Source: Bifidobacterium polysaccharolyticum (GTDB taxonomy: Bacteria > Actinomycetota > Actinomycetes > Actinomycetales > Bifidobacteriaceae). Taken from it: a stretch of DNA of 64,000 bases. The notes beneath the pieces are model-generated. The model was not told the DNA's origin and searched no databases. It worked only from the letters and a program-made list of their open reading frames with translations. How positions within the stretch are numbered: position 1 is the first letter of the stretch; each line of letters opens with the position of its first letter. The position numbers were made by a program, and so were the translations under genes. Positions 1 through 8,560 of the stretch are shown here, piece by piece. The stretch spans positions 84,478-148,477 of the forward strand of contig NZ_JACFQG010000005.1 of assembly GCF_016101585.1 (NCBI RefSeq), read 5' to 3'.

Positions 1-1
1 T

Positions 2-517
2 GTTGAGCCCGAGTCTCTCTATGGGCAAGCCCTGCGAGGTCAGGTGCAGATAGGGCCAAAATCCCGCCGGGGTCAGCAGTTTGAACTTGAGCGTTCCTCC
101 TATCAAAAAATGCGGTTTGCCTTTAAGCCCAAGGACGGGACCGCTGTCGGTTCGGCTGGCAGCGTCAAGCTTACCCTGGCCCAATCTGATGCCAGCCTGA
201 ACGTGGATTACGATCTGGAGAGCGGACAATATAAGGTCAGCCGGACTACTAAACGATTTTTGGATGCTCAGGGCCAGGCTAACTACAGCAAGCAGTATGC
301 CCCGGTCGCCACCGGCCTTGAGAAAGGGCAGGAGCCTGTACTGCATGTGCTGGAGGATCAGAGTAGCGTAGAATTCTGGTTTGAGGGCAGTGGGAGAGTC
401 TATTCCCTCACGAAGTTCTCCACGGATAAGACGACCAAGATCGCTGTCCAGGCTACTGAGCCCATGGATCTTACCTATACTCTAGCTGACGTCGCAAGTA
501 ATGCTGACCAAGAGTAA
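2..517 (+). CDS. GH32 beta-fructosidase, C-terminal fragment
   Basis: The reading frame is open to the left edge, so only about the last 171 residues are present. The segment is beta-rich and contains a stretch reading LHVLEDQSSVEFWFEGSG, which resembles the DRSSVEVFVNDG motif of the C-terminal beta-sandwich of GH32 enzymes (levanase, invertase, sucrose-6-phosphate hydrolase). The catalytic five-bladed propeller lies outside the window, so substrate and cellular location cannot be judged. The Asp and Phe of the usual motif are changed to Glu and Trp, so this is a diverged member. A strong stem-loop follows about 45 bases after the stop. The family call rests on one motif plus the overall pattern; another beta-sandwich carbohydrase is possible. 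Confidence 0.55.
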   Translation, partial: VEPESLYGQALRGQVQIGPKSRRGQQFELERSSYQKMRFAFKPKDGTAVGSAGSVKLTLAQSDASLNVDYDLESGQYKVSRTTKRFLDAQGQANYSKQYAPVATGLEKGQEPVLHVLEDQSSVEFWFEGSGRVYSLTKFSTDKTTKIAVQATEPMDLTYTLADVASNADQE

Positions 518-562
518 GGCCAGACAGGGTTCATAGGACCTGCGGTGACGGGTATCTGCATA

Positions 563-602
563 GGCCCCCCGCCCACCAGGGTAGCCCGGTGGGCGGGGGG
601 CC
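563..602. terminator. Stem-loop between convergent GH32 and copA genes
   Basis: Perfect 15-bp arms (GGCCCCCCGCCCACC and its complement) flank a 10-base loop between two convergent genes. The + strand continues with a short A/T stretch rather than a strong U-run. It probably terminates the GH32 transcript and may serve copA from the other side. Confidence 0.7.
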
Positions 603-679
603 AAAAATTTCTACATATGCATACTGGGCGGTACCTGAGTCAGGTGGGTGTACCGTCCTGGCCGGGGAGCGCTACCGGC

Positions 680-3538
680 TTACTTGTTGAGCACCTTCTC
701 CGGGTCGGCATCGAAGGTATCGACGCAGTTCTGCGAGCAGAAGTAGTAGGTCTTGCCCTGGTAGTCGCGCTTGGCTGCGGCTGTGTTGGGGTCTATGGAC
801 ATGCCGCAGACCGGGTCGGTGACCTTGTCCGTCGCCGCCTGATCCTGCTGCATGTTGTCATGATGATGGAAGAGTCCCATCTCATTTCCTTTCTCTTGGT
901 TGTGTTCTTGGTGGTTGGAAATACTGAGGTCCCTGGTCAGGGCATCCATGTCGATCGGCTTGGCCTCTTTGACCGGCCTGGCCTTCAGGGGCGTGTGCCG
1001 CAGCCGGTTGGCGTTGAGCACCACCGACAGTGAAGAGAAGGCCATGGCCGCGCCGGCGATCATGGGGTTGAGCAAGAGGCCGATGAAGGGGTAGAGCACG
1101 CCGGCGGCGATGGGGATGCCCAGGCCGTTGTATCCAAAGGCGAACCAGAGGTTCTGATGGATGTTGCGCATGGTTGCTGCTGAGAGGTCAATAGCCTTGA
1201 CGGCTGCGTTCAGGTCGCCTGAGACCAGGGTCACGTCGGCGGACTCGATGGCCACGTCCGTTCCGGTGCCGATGGCCATGCCCAGGTCGGCCTGAGCCAG
1301 GGCCGGGGCGTCATTGATGCCGTCGCCGATCATGGCCACCTTGTGTCCTTGGGCCTGAAGGGCCTTGACGATGCTCGCCTTGTCCTCGGGATGGATCTGC
1401 GCCACCACCCGGGTGACCCCTACCTGGCCGCCGACCTGCTCCGCAGTGCCCTGGTTGTCGCCGGTCAGCATGATGGTCTGGATGCCACGCTCGTTCATGT
1501 CGTGGATGGCCTGCTTGGATCCGGACTTGACCTGGTCGGTCACTGCCAGGACCCCGGCAAGCTTGCCGTCGATGGCTACGAAGATGGTCGTGCGGCCCTG
1601 ATCCTCCCAGCTGCGGGCAGTGTCCAAGAGGGATTGCGCGCCAGTCCGGTCCGCTATTTCGTTCTCAAGTTCGATTCCCTTGCTCTCGAGCAGTCTGCGG
1701 TTGCCGACAAGAACATGCGGGGTTCCTCTGTCTGCCTCGAAGGAGCCGGAGGGGAAGGTCGCATCGATGCCAGCGCCGGTAACCGAGTCGAAGTCCTTGG
1801 CCGGGACCAGCTCCAGGTTGCGGTCCTTGGCAGCCTGGACGATGGCCTGGGCCAGGGGGTGCTCGGAATTGCTCTCGGCGCTCGCGGCCGCCTTGATCAG
1901 CAGGTCCTCATCCATCCCCTGCACGCTCTGGGCATCAGCCAGTTCAGGTCGGCCTTGGGTGATGGTGCCGGTCTTGTCAAGGACGATGGTGTCGACGTCA
2001 TGCGCTCCCTGCAGGGCCTCCGCCGACCGGTAGAGCACGCCGGCACGGGCGCCGCGTCCGGTGCCGATCGTCACGGATAGGGGAGTGGCCAGGCCTAGGG
2101 CGCAGGGGCAGGCGATGACCAGGACGGAGACCGCCGCCACGATTCCGTATACTCCGCGGGGCATGGGGCCGAACGCCCACCAGGCCACGAAGGTCCAGAG
2201 CGCTACCAGAATGACCCCGGGAATAAAGATGGAGGATATGCGGTCGGCCAGTTTCTGGATGGGCGCCTTGGAGGTTTGAGCCGTTTTGACCAGCCGGATG
2301 ATCTGTGCAAGGACCGTGTCCTGCCCTACCTGGGTGGCCTTGTAGCGCAGGGAACCCGTGCCGTTGACGGTGGCCCCGACCAGGGAATCACCCTCCTGCT
2401 TGAGGACGGGCATGGGCTCGCCGGTCACCATGGATTCGTCCACTGAGGATGACCCGGATATGACCTGGCCGTCCACCGGCAGCTTCTCGCCCGGATGGAC
2501 CTGAATCACGTCTCCGACGACTACATCGTCGACGGCGATTTCCTGGGTGGTCTCCCTGCCGTCCTGGCCGGTCCTCACCACGGTGGCGGTCTTGGGCCTC
2601 AGTCCGATAAGAGCGCGGATGGCATCGCCGGTGCCGCGCCGGGCCCGTGCCTCCAGGATTTGGCCGAGGATCATCAGGGTAATGATGGTGCCCACGGCCT
2701 CGTAATATGGTTCACGGCTTCCCTCAGGCAGGAGTTGCGGGGCCACAGTGACCACCAGTGAGTAGAGGAAGGCTGTGGCAGTGCCCAGGGCGACCAGGGA
2801 GTTCATCTCCGGGGCCCGATGTGCCAGGGCCAGCCACCCGGTGCGATGGATGGGCCAGCCCGAGTAGAACATGACCGGCAATATTAGGACCAGCTGGACC
2901 CAAGGGTTCATCAGAATGTGGGGCATGGGCAGGAACATGCCGAACATGGCTGGTATGAAAACCGGGAGCGTGAAGACCAGGGCTACGATGAATCGCCTGG
3001 TCAGGTCACGGATTTCTGCTGTGCGCTCCTGGTCGGCCTCGTCCTGGTCGTTGCCGCCATTGGTCTGGGCGGGCTTGGCGGATTCGGCGGCCTCGGCCTG
3101 TGAACGTTCGTCTTGTGACTGGCTACTTTGTGCCTGTTCGGATTGTGCCTCGGCACTGTCGGTCGTCGGTCCATTGGTGGCCCGGAGCATCCCGTGGAGC
3201 ATGTTCATTCCGCAGGCGAAGGGATAGTCGCCGGCCTTGGGCGGGGTCAGCTGGACGGTCGAGGTCTGGAAGGCGGGCAAAGTCTTGTCGATATTGAAGT
3301 CATTGAAGACCACATGTGAGGAGCATTCCCCGCTCTCCTGGCGGTCGAAGACCAGCTTGACCGGCCGCCCGGCCTGAACCTGGATCAGCTGAGGGCTGTA
3401 TCCGCCCTTGACTGTGATGTGGACGGTCTGGACGCCGCCCTCATCCTTGGCCTGGGTGGCCTTTCTGGGCGCGAAGAAGTACCAGATGATGCCCGCCGTG
3501 ATGACCAGGGCTGCGATAAGGACCAGGATGCTGCTCAT
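680..3538 (-). CDS. copA: Copper P1B-type ATPase with N-terminal cupredoxin and C-terminal YHS domain
   Basis: 952-residue copper exporter with an unusual domain order. Residues 3-22 form a membrane anchor. Residues about 35-125 form a cupredoxin-like domain with likely copper ligands in SSHVVF (His75) and [10 protein letters not shown] (Cys109, His115). A Gln/Ser/Glu-rich linker follows (125-175), then the ATPase core: TGEP (372-375), CPC in the membrane (477-479), DKTGT with phosphorylated Asp521, SEHPLA (558-563) and GDGINDAP (738-745). Residues about 905-950 form a YHS metal-binding domain ([14 protein letters not shown]). No classical CxxC heavy-metal domain is seen; the cupredoxin probably replaces it. 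The frame is open further upstream, but this ATG is chosen because the longer form would place the CsoR operator inside the gene. Copper efflux is inferred from CPC plus the csoR neighbour. Confidence 0.9.
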   Translation of the reverse strand: MSSILVLIAALVITAGIIWYFFAPRKATQAKDEGGVQTVHITVKGGYSPQLIQVQAGRPVKLVFDRQESGECSSHVVFNDFNIDKTLPAFQTSTVQLTPPKAGDYPFACGMNMLHGMLRATNGPTTDSAEAQSEQAQSSQSQDERSQAEAAESAKPAQTNGGNDQDEADQERTAEIRDLTRRFIVALVFTLPVFIPAMFGMFLPMPHILMNPWVQLVLILPVMFYSGWPIHRTGWLALAHRAPEMNSLVALGTATAFLYSLVVTVAPQLLPEGSREPYYEAVGTIITLMILGQILEARARRGTGDAIRALIGLRPKTATVVRTGQDGRETTQEIAVDDVVVGDVIQVHPGEKLPVDGQVISGSSSVDESMVTGEPMPVLKQEGDSLVGATVNGTGSLRYKATQVGQDTVLAQIIRLVKTAQTSKAPIQKLADRISSIFIPGVILVALWTFVAWWAFGPMPRGVYGIVAAVSVLVIACPCALGLATPLSVTIGTGRGARAGVLYRSAEALQGAHDVDTIVLDKTGTITQGRPELADAQSVQGMDEDLLIKAAASAESNSEHPLAQAIVQAAKDRNLELVPAKDFDSVTGAGIDATFPSGSFEADRGTPHVLVGNRRLLESKGIELENEIADRTGAQSLLDTARSWEDQGRTTIFVAIDGKLAGVLAVTDQVKSGSKQAIHDMNERGIQTIMLTGDNQGTAEQVGGQVGVTRVVAQIHPEDKASIVKALQAQGHKVAMIGDGINDAPALAQADLGMAIGTGTDVAIESADVTLVSGDLNAAVKAIDLSAATMRNIHQNLWFAFGYNGLGIPIAAGVLYPFIGLLLNPMIAGAAMAFSSLSVVLNANRLRHTPLKARPVKEAKPIDMDALTRDLSISNHQEHNQEKGNEMGLFHHHDNMQQDQAATDKVTDPVCGMSIDPNTAAAKRDYQGKTYYFCSQNCVDTFDADPEKVLNK

Positions 3539-3547
3539 GTGGCCCAC

Positions 3548-3566
3548 TATACCCCCCAGGGGTATA
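3548..3566. promoter_or_regulatory. CsoR operator in the copA-csoR intergenic region
   Basis: TATACCCCCCAGGGGTATA is a perfect 8-3-8 palindrome. It matches the G/C-tract dyad flanked by TAT/ATA known for CsoR repressors. It begins 9 bases upstream of the copA start codon and covers the region where a ribosome site would lie. The divergent csoR gene starts 87 bases to the right. Copper-responsive repression of copA is the expected role; autoregulation of csoR is possible. Confidence 0.85.
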
Positions 3567-3652
3567 CTGATAGTGAATTTCGAGATGGTTTCATGAATCC
3601 AAGTTGCTCTCGACTCTGCTATGAAGACCATTGACTAGGAATGGAGTAAATC

Positions 3653-3934
3653 GTGCCCGGATATGCCAACGACAAAAAACGGACCATCACCAGACTCCGG
3701 CGTGTCGAGGGCCAGGTCAGGGCCATCGAGCAGATGGTCGAGTCGGATACCTATTGCATTGACATCCTCACTCAGATTGCCGCCTCGACCAGCGCCCTGA
3801 AGTCGGTGGCTCTGACCCTGCTGGACGACCACATGAACCACTGCGTTCGCGAGGCTGCCGAAAAGGGGGGCGAAGAAGCCGACGAGAAGATGCAGGAGGC
3901 TTCCGAGGCCATCGCCCGCCTGGTTCGTTCCTAG
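3653..3934 (+). CDS. csoR: Copper-sensing transcriptional repressor CsoR
   Basis: 93-residue all-helical DUF156/CsoR-family protein. The family core is clear: RLRRVEGQVRAIEQMV near the N-terminus and the copper-binding Cys-His-Cys set at Cys35 (TYCIDIL), His60 and Cys64 (DDHMNHC). The start is GTG, preceded by AGGAATGGAG. It is divergent from copA, with the palindromic operator between them. It should bind DNA as the apo form and release on Cu(I). The preserved Cys-His-Cys set favours copper over the formaldehyde-sensing (FrmR) or nickel-sensing (RcnR) relatives. Confidence 0.93.
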   Translation: MPGYANDKKRTITRLRRVEGQVRAIEQMVESDTYCIDILTQIAASTSALKSVALTLLDDHMNHCVREAAEKGGEEADEKMQEASEAIARLVRS

Positions 3935-4098
3935 CAACCCTTGTCAGACAGATCCAATCCGCCCTTGAATAGCAGTCCATAAGCAACGGGTATAGGCATT
4001 CTTCCGGGAATCGCTGAACTTTCGCTTCTTTCCTGTTAGATTGAACCCCAACCCCAGACCGTTCGGTCCTGGGAAGAAGAGGTTGAAGGGGAGAGGCA

Positions 4099-5463
4099 AT
4101 GTCGGAAACAAGTTGGGATTGGGCGGCCCTGATAGTGGTCGTCATTCTCTTTGCGGGGCTGGCCCTGCTGAGCAGGAAGACCAAGGTCAACTTCAGTTGG
4201 CGGGTCATCATAGCGACGGTACTGGGAATACTGGTGGGTGTGGGCTTCTCCGGTCACACCACCTATGTGGGGGCATTCGGCAACGTCTGGTCCGAGGTCA
4301 TTTCGGCCCTCGTGGTGCCCCTCCTGCTCTTCAGCATCATTGCCAGCATCAGCCGTATCGGAGGGTCTAGTCGGCTGAAGAACATCAGTGTGAAGACCAT
4401 CGTTCTTCTCCTGGTCAACACCTTCACAGCTGCCGTGATAGCCCTGGTTTTGGGGCTGCTCTTCCAGGTCGGCAAGGGGTTCAACCAGGCCCTGCCCAAG
4501 GGGGCCAAGCCTCACGAGGTGCCAGGGGTGCTCGATACTCTGGTCGGTCTCTTCCCATCGAATCTGGCGGCAAACTGGGCCCAGAACCAGGTTATCCCTG
4601 TCGTGATCTTCGCCATCCTCCTGGCGGTCTCTCTGAACAAGGCCGCCTCAACACCGCGCGGGGAGCAGAGCGTGGCCCCCTTCAAGGCTTTCGTGGACGC
4701 CGGCAATGTGGTTCTGTCCAAGGCCACTCAAATCGTGGTCGGCTTCACTCCCTATGCTGTCCTGTCTCTGATCGCAGCCGCCATTGGTCGCAGCAACCTG
4801 AAGAGCCTTCTGCCCCTGCTTGCTGTTCTTCTGGTGGCCTACCTGGGTCTGGCCATTCAGCTCTTCCTGGTCCAACCCCTGATCCTGGCCCTGGTCGGTA
4901 GGGTCAATCCTCTGCCCTTCTTCCGCTCCCTTTGGCCGGCGGGCGTGGTCGCCTTCACCTCAGAGAGCAGCATCGGGACCATTCCTGTCACGGTCCGTCA
5001 GCTGCGCTCTGCCGGCGTTCCCGAAGAGACGGCCTCCTTCGTGGCTAGTCTGGGAGCCAATCTGGGCATGCCCGGATGCGCCGGACTCTGGCCCGTTCTC
5101 CTGGCGGTCTTCGCCATCAACGCACAGGGGATTCCTTACTCCCCCCTGCGTTTCGCCCTCCTGATCGTCTTTGCCCTGGTGGTTTCCGTCGGGACGGTAG
5201 GCGTGCCCGGCACAGCCACGATCACCGCCACCTCCCTATTCACGGCGGCTGGCCTGCCCGTACCATTCATCGCTATCATGCAGCCTATTTCCCAGCTGGT
5301 GGATATGGGCCGTACGCTGGTGAACGTGGCTGGTGCCGCCAATACGGCAGTCATCGTGGCCAGGACCGAGAACGAGCTGGACCTGGACCTTTACCAGGGC
5401 CGCAAGGTCTTCGACGACCAGGACATTGAAGCGGACGAGGAAATACAACAGTCAGCAGACTAG
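4099..5463 (+). CDS. DAACS-family amino acid/dicarboxylate symporter (TcyP-like)
   Basis: 454-residue integral membrane protein of the dicarboxylate/amino acid:cation symporter family (SLC1 fold). Family features include the early VVPLLLFSIIASI helix, a serine-rich hairpin region (FTSESSIGTIPVTVRQL, around residues 290-305) and a substrate/cation-site segment in the last third (GVPGTATITATSLF). The start ATG follows GGGGAGAGG. Overall it resembles B. subtilis TcyP (L-cystine/sodium symport) more than GltP or DctA, but the substrate cannot be fixed from sequence. The stop codon overlaps that of the convergent GH105 gene by four bases. No regulatory site was seen. Confidence 0.8.
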   Translation: MSETSWDWAALIVVVILFAGLALLSRKTKVNFSWRVIIATVLGILVGVGFSGHTTYVGAFGNVWSEVISALVVPLLLFSIIASISRIGGSSRLKNISVKTIVLLLVNTFTAAVIALVLGLLFQVGKGFNQALPKGAKPHEVPGVLDTLVGLFPSNLAANWAQNQVIPVVIFAILLAVSLNKAASTPRGEQSVAPFKAFVDAGNVVLSKATQIVVGFTPYAVLSLIAAAIGRSNLKSLLPLLAVLLVAYLGLAIQLFLVQPLILALVGRVNPLPFFRSLWPAGVVAFTSESSIGTIPVTVRQLRSAGVPEETASFVASLGANLGMPGCAGLWPVLLAVFAINAQGIPYSPLRFALLIVFALVVSVGTVGVPGTATITATSLFTAAGLPVPFIAIMQPISQLVDMGRTLVNVAGAANTAVIVARTENELDLDLYQGRKVFDDQDIEADEEIQQSAD

Positions 5464-6551
5464 ACCCGGATGCGTTCCATTCCCGCGCACATGAGCAGGA
5501 AGGCGCCCACCCCGTGCATGTCGTTGATGCTGGTGGGTCGCTGGCAGTATTCCTCATAGCTGCCGGGGCCGGTTCCTACGCAGATGTCGCCGATGAGGAG
5601 GTCATCTCCCTGCCACTCAAGGCTCGTTATGACCCCCTCATACCCCTTGTTGGCTACTTCCAGATAGGCCTTGTCCAGAATGCCTTGGTCTACGGCCTTG
5701 CAGATGGCGGCCACGAAGAGACAGGTGCAAGAGTTCTCAGGCCAGTTGCCCGCCTGGCCGACCTTGTCGAGAACCTGCCACCAACGGCCGTCGGGGCCCT
5801 GATAGCGGCAGACTGCGGTCAGCAGGTCGCGGACCAGGTTTCGCAGATCCTCGCGCCCCGGGTGGCTCTGCGGCAGCAGTTCCAGTTCATTGACTACTGC
5901 CATGGGTACCCAGCCGATGGAACGCCCCCAGTATTCGGGGGAGAGACCTGTTACAGGGTCGGCCCAGGGTTCTTTCCGATCCGGATCATAGGCGTGCCGC
6001 CAGAGCCCGGTTTCAGGTACGCGGGTTTTCCTCTGCATCAGGAGGGCCTGTCTGACGGCCTCGTCCACCAGATTCCTGCGTCCGAAGCGGGTACCGTATT
6101 CCACCATCATGGGGCCACCCATATAGAGCCCATCCAGCCACATCTGCCGCGGTACTCCGTCGTTGTGCCAGAATCCGCCCTCGTCGTTCTTCGGATAGGC
6201 TTCAAGGTCGTCGGCCAACTGGTCCAGGCCGGTCTTGTACCGGGAGGATCCGAAATGGTCATAAAGGGGGAAGAGGAGGATGCCTGGCTGGATGTCGTCC
6301 AAGCATACGGGATCGTGGTTGAGCACGTGGCCCTGGTCATCCAGGTTGGATTCGATCCAACCCCTTATGTACTCCAGATAGGATTCGTCATTGTTGATCA
6401 GATAGGTTTGGTGCACTCCAGACAGAAGGACGCCCTGATGGTAGTGGAAATGGTGGATCGGCGGCAGGTCGGCCGGGTTCGGATACGTGCGGCGGAGTGT
6501 GTCGACCGCTGCCTGGGCATACTCCAGTGGTGTTGACCGGGTCTGAACCAT
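5460..6551 (-). CDS. GH105 unsaturated rhamnogalacturonyl/glucuronyl hydrolase
   Basis: 363-residue intracellular (alpha/alpha)6-barrel glycosidase related to YesR/YteR. It has no signal peptide. The family signature MWLDGLYMGGPMM holds the probable catalytic Asp140, equivalent to Asp143 of YteR. Other family-like stretches are PEYWGRSIGWV and the C-terminal GTGPGSYEEYC. The enzyme hydrates the 4,5 double bond of oligosaccharides made by polysaccharide lyases, releasing a 4-deoxy-5-keto uronate. The divergent SDR and RpiB-like genes fit the next two steps of that route, which supports the assignment. Whether the substrate is rhamnogalacturonan or another uronide cannot be told. No polysaccharide lyase is present in the window. 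Confidence 0.88.
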   Translation of the reverse strand: MVQTRSTPLEYAQAAVDTLRRTYPNPADLPPIHHFHYHQGVLLSGVHQTYLINNDESYLEYIRGWIESNLDDQGHVLNHDPVCLDDIQPGILLFPLYDHFGSSRYKTGLDQLADDLEAYPKNDEGGFWHNDGVPRQMWLDGLYMGGPMMVEYGTRFGRRNLVDEAVRQALLMQRKTRVPETGLWRHAYDPDRKEPWADPVTGLSPEYWGRSIGWVPMAVVNELELLPQSHPGREDLRNLVRDLLTAVCRYQGPDGRWWQVLDKVGQAGNWPENSCTCLFVAAICKAVDQGILDKAYLEVANKGYEGVITSLEWQGDDLLIGDICVGTGPGSYEEYCQRPTSINDMHGVGAFLLMCAGMERIRV

Positions 6552-6653
6552 GGTGCCTTCCTCGTTGATGGGCTGGTTTCATTGAACATCCTACTGTTTT
6601 GCAGCCCGGCCGTTTCCCTTGGAATTTCGGCCCGGAGTGTTGCACATACGAGG

Positions 6654-6669
6654 TTGAAAGCGCCTGCAA
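6654..6669. promoter_or_regulatory. Possible LacI-family operator in the GH105/SDR divergent region
   Basis: TTGAAAGCGCCTGCAA is an imperfect palindrome, 12 of 16 positions symmetric, centred on GCGC with TTG...CAA ends. This is the usual layout of LacI/GalR operators. It lies between the divergent GH105 and SDR starts. No LacI-type regulator is encoded nearby, so the assignment is tentative. Confidence 0.35.
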
Positions 6670-6804
6670 CTTTCTTGTCGCAGAAGTCGTTGCCTGATAG
6701 TTTGAGGCCAATCCAGCGGTGGTGCTGTTCGGCCGTACATCTGCAGATGCGGCATGCCCTACATAGTTTCCGCGAGCGCAACAGTCGGTGATGAGGAGGT
6801 CATC

Positions 6805-7614
6805 ATGGCAGAGTTTTCCATGTCGAGGTTCTCTCTGAAGGGGAAGGTGGCCTTGGTGACCGGCGCTGTGTACGGGATCGGGTTTGCAATAGCCTCCGCC
6901 CTGCATGAGGCGGGCGCGACCATCGTTTTCAATGCTTCAAGACGCTCATCGGTGGACAAGGGGACCCAGGCCTACAGGCAGGCAGGTATTCCGGCCCGGG
7001 GCTATGTCTGCGACGTGACCGATGAGAATGCCGTGACTGACATGGTCGACCGGATTGACAGGGAGGTCGGCACCATCGATATTCTGGTCAACAACGCCGG
7101 CGTCATCAAGCGGGTCCCCATGCTGGACATGACTGTCGAGGACTTCCGCAAGGTGGTGGATGTGGACCTCATCGGACCTTTCATAGTTTCCAAAGCCGTC
7201 CTGCCGGGGATGATCAAGCAGGGGCACGGGAAGATCATCAACATCTGCTCGATGATGAGCGAGCTGGGTCGGGAGACCGTCTCGGCCTATGCGGCCGCCA
7301 AGGGCGGATTGAAGATGCTGACCCGCAACATCTGTGCGGAATATGGCGGGTCCAACATTCAGTGCAACGCCATCGGACCTGGCTACATCGCCACCCCGCA
7401 GACCGCGCCTCTGCGCGAGCGTCAGCCCGATGGATCCAGGCATCCCTTCGATCAGTTCATCGTTTCGAAGACGCCCGCAGCCCGATGGGGGAATCCCTCG
7501 GACCTCCAGGGTCCTGCGGTCTTTCTGGCCTCGTCGGCCTCAGACTTCGTCAACGGGCAGGTTCTGTATGTTGATGGCGGCATTCTGGCCTATATCGGCA
7601 AGCAGCCTCAGTAA
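6805..7614 (+). CDS. SDR oxidoreductase, KduD/DhuD/gluconate 5-dehydrogenase type
   Basis: 269-residue classical short-chain dehydrogenase. It shows the nucleotide-binding TGAVYGIG (19-26), NNAG near residue 97, and the catalytic triad Ser149, Tyr162 and Lys166 in YAAAK. The stretch around SMMSELGRETVSAYAAAK and the C-terminus FVNGQVLYVDGGILAYIG are those of the group annotated as gluconate 5-dehydrogenase or 2-keto-3-deoxygluconate-forming dehydrogenases. This ATG is chosen because AGGAGG lies 5 bases upstream; an earlier in-frame ATG has no ribosome site. With GH105 and the RpiB-like isomerase next door, reduction of 3-deoxy-D-glycero-2,5-hexodiulosonate to KDG is the likely reaction. Gluconate/5-ketogluconate interconversion remains the alternative. 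Confidence 0.8.
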   Translation: MAEFSMSRFSLKGKVALVTGAVYGIGFAIASALHEAGATIVFNASRRSSVDKGTQAYRQAGIPARGYVCDVTDENAVTDMVDRIDREVGTIDILVNNAGVIKRVPMLDMTVEDFRKVVDVDLIGPFIVSKAVLPGMIKQGHGKIINICSMMSELGRETVSAYAAAKGGLKMLTRNICAEYGGSNIQCNAIGPGYIATPQTAPLRERQPDGSRHPFDQFIVSKTPAARWGNPSDLQGPAVFLASSASDFVNGQVLYVDGGILAYIGKQPQ

Positions 7615-7711
7615 GGCCGCGGTAAGAAGCTTTCGGGCTGCCTGCCCGAGGGGGTGCAGGGGTTCAGACGGGTAGTGAAATCAATCAGTGCTGAGGGAGA
7701 GTAGGCGGAGC

Positions 7712-8347
7712 ATGAAAGTAGCGTTGATCAACGAGAACTCGCAGGCCTCGAAGAACGCCCTGATTTTCGCGACCTTGAAGGAGGTCTGCGATCAGAAAGG
7801 GCTTCAGGCCTTCAACTATGGCATGTACGGCAAGGAGGGGGAGAGCCAGCTGACCTACGTGCAGAATGGCCTGCTGGCTTCGATCCTGCTCAACAGCAAG
7901 GCGGCTGATTTTGTCATCAGCGGGTGCGGAACCGGCCAGGGGGCCATGACGGCCCTGAACAGTTTCCCTGGCGTGGTCTGCGGGTTGGCCGTGGATCCGA
8001 CTGATGCCTACTTGTTCAGCCAGATCAACGGGGGCAATGCCCTCTCGATCCCCTTCGCCAAGGGGTTTGGCTGGGGAGCCGAGCTGAATCTGAAGCTGAT
8101 TTTCGAGCGTCTTTTTGCCGAGCCGGCCGGTGGCGGCTACCCCAAAGAGCGGGTGGTGCCGGAGCGTCGCAATGCCGGCATCCTACGTGATGTAAAGAAT
8201 CAGGTCTATCGTCCGTTGCCAGAGGTGCTGGAGCGGATTGATCAGGGCTTCCTTAAAGAGACCATTTCCGGCGAGCATTTTGCAGAGTACTTCATGGCCA
8301 ATGCGGAGGATGGGAAGATCAAGGAGATGATCGCCGCTCGCCTGTGA
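7712..8347 (+). CDS. RpiB/LacAB-family sugar isomerase, DhuI-like
   Basis: 211-residue protein of the RpiB/LacA/LacB fold. The anion-hole and catalytic loop GCGTGQG is at 71-77; Cys72 matches the active-site Cys of RpiB enzymes. It is longer than ordinary RpiB (about 150 residues) because of an extended C-terminal half. Long RpiB-like proteins beside SDR and unsaturated-uronyl hydrolase genes were described in streptococci as DhuI, which isomerises 4-deoxy-L-threo-5-hexosulose-uronate in place of KduI. Here it follows the SDR gene by 97 bases, probably in one operon, and a bidirectional terminator follows it. Plain ribose-5-phosphate isomerase is the less likely alternative. Confidence 0.75.
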   Translation: MKVALINENSQASKNALIFATLKEVCDQKGLQAFNYGMYGKEGESQLTYVQNGLLASILLNSKAADFVISGCGTGQGAMTALNSFPGVVCGLAVDPTDAYLFSQINGGNALSIPFAKGFGWGAELNLKLIFERLFAEPAGGGYPKERVVPERRNAGILRDVKNQVYRPLPEVLERIDQGFLKETISGEHFAEYFMANAEDGKIKEMIAARL

Positions 8348-8373
8348 AAGCCGCTTGGCAGGCAAGACATAAA

Positions 8374-8415
8374 AAGACGCCGTCGACAAGGAAGATTCCT
8401 TGCCAACGGCGTTTT
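8374..8415. terminator. Bidirectional terminator between the isomerase gene and tRNA-Leu
   Basis: The stem ACGCCGT/ACGGCGT is extended by A-T pairs and encloses an inner hairpin CAAGGA...TCCTTG. It carries TTTT on the + side and AAAAA (U-run for the - strand) on the other. It can serve both the isomerase operon and the opposing tRNA. Confidence 0.8.
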
Positions 8416-8418
8416 GTC

Positions 8419-8504
8419 TGGTGCGAACGGAGGGAGTTGAACCCTCACGAGCATCAGCTCACTGCCACCTGAAGACAGCGCGTCTACCATTCCGCCACGT
8501 TCGC
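8419..8504 (-). tRNA. tRNA-Leu (CAG)
   Basis: Read on the - strand the gene begins GCGAACG and ends CGTTCGC plus A and an encoded CCA. The anticodon stem CTGTC/GGCAG encloses TTCAGGT, giving anticodon CAG. A long variable arm and the T-arm GGGTTCAACTCCC confirm a class II leucine tRNA. Confidence 0.95.
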
Positions 8505-8560
8505 AGACAACTGGAAAGGCTAGCACGTTTGTCTATGCAGCGCAATAATGGCGTGTTGGC

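Noticed and set aside
1343..2080. 245-codon frame antisense to copA
   Set aside because: Opposes the conserved P-type ATPase core; no ribosome site or motif.
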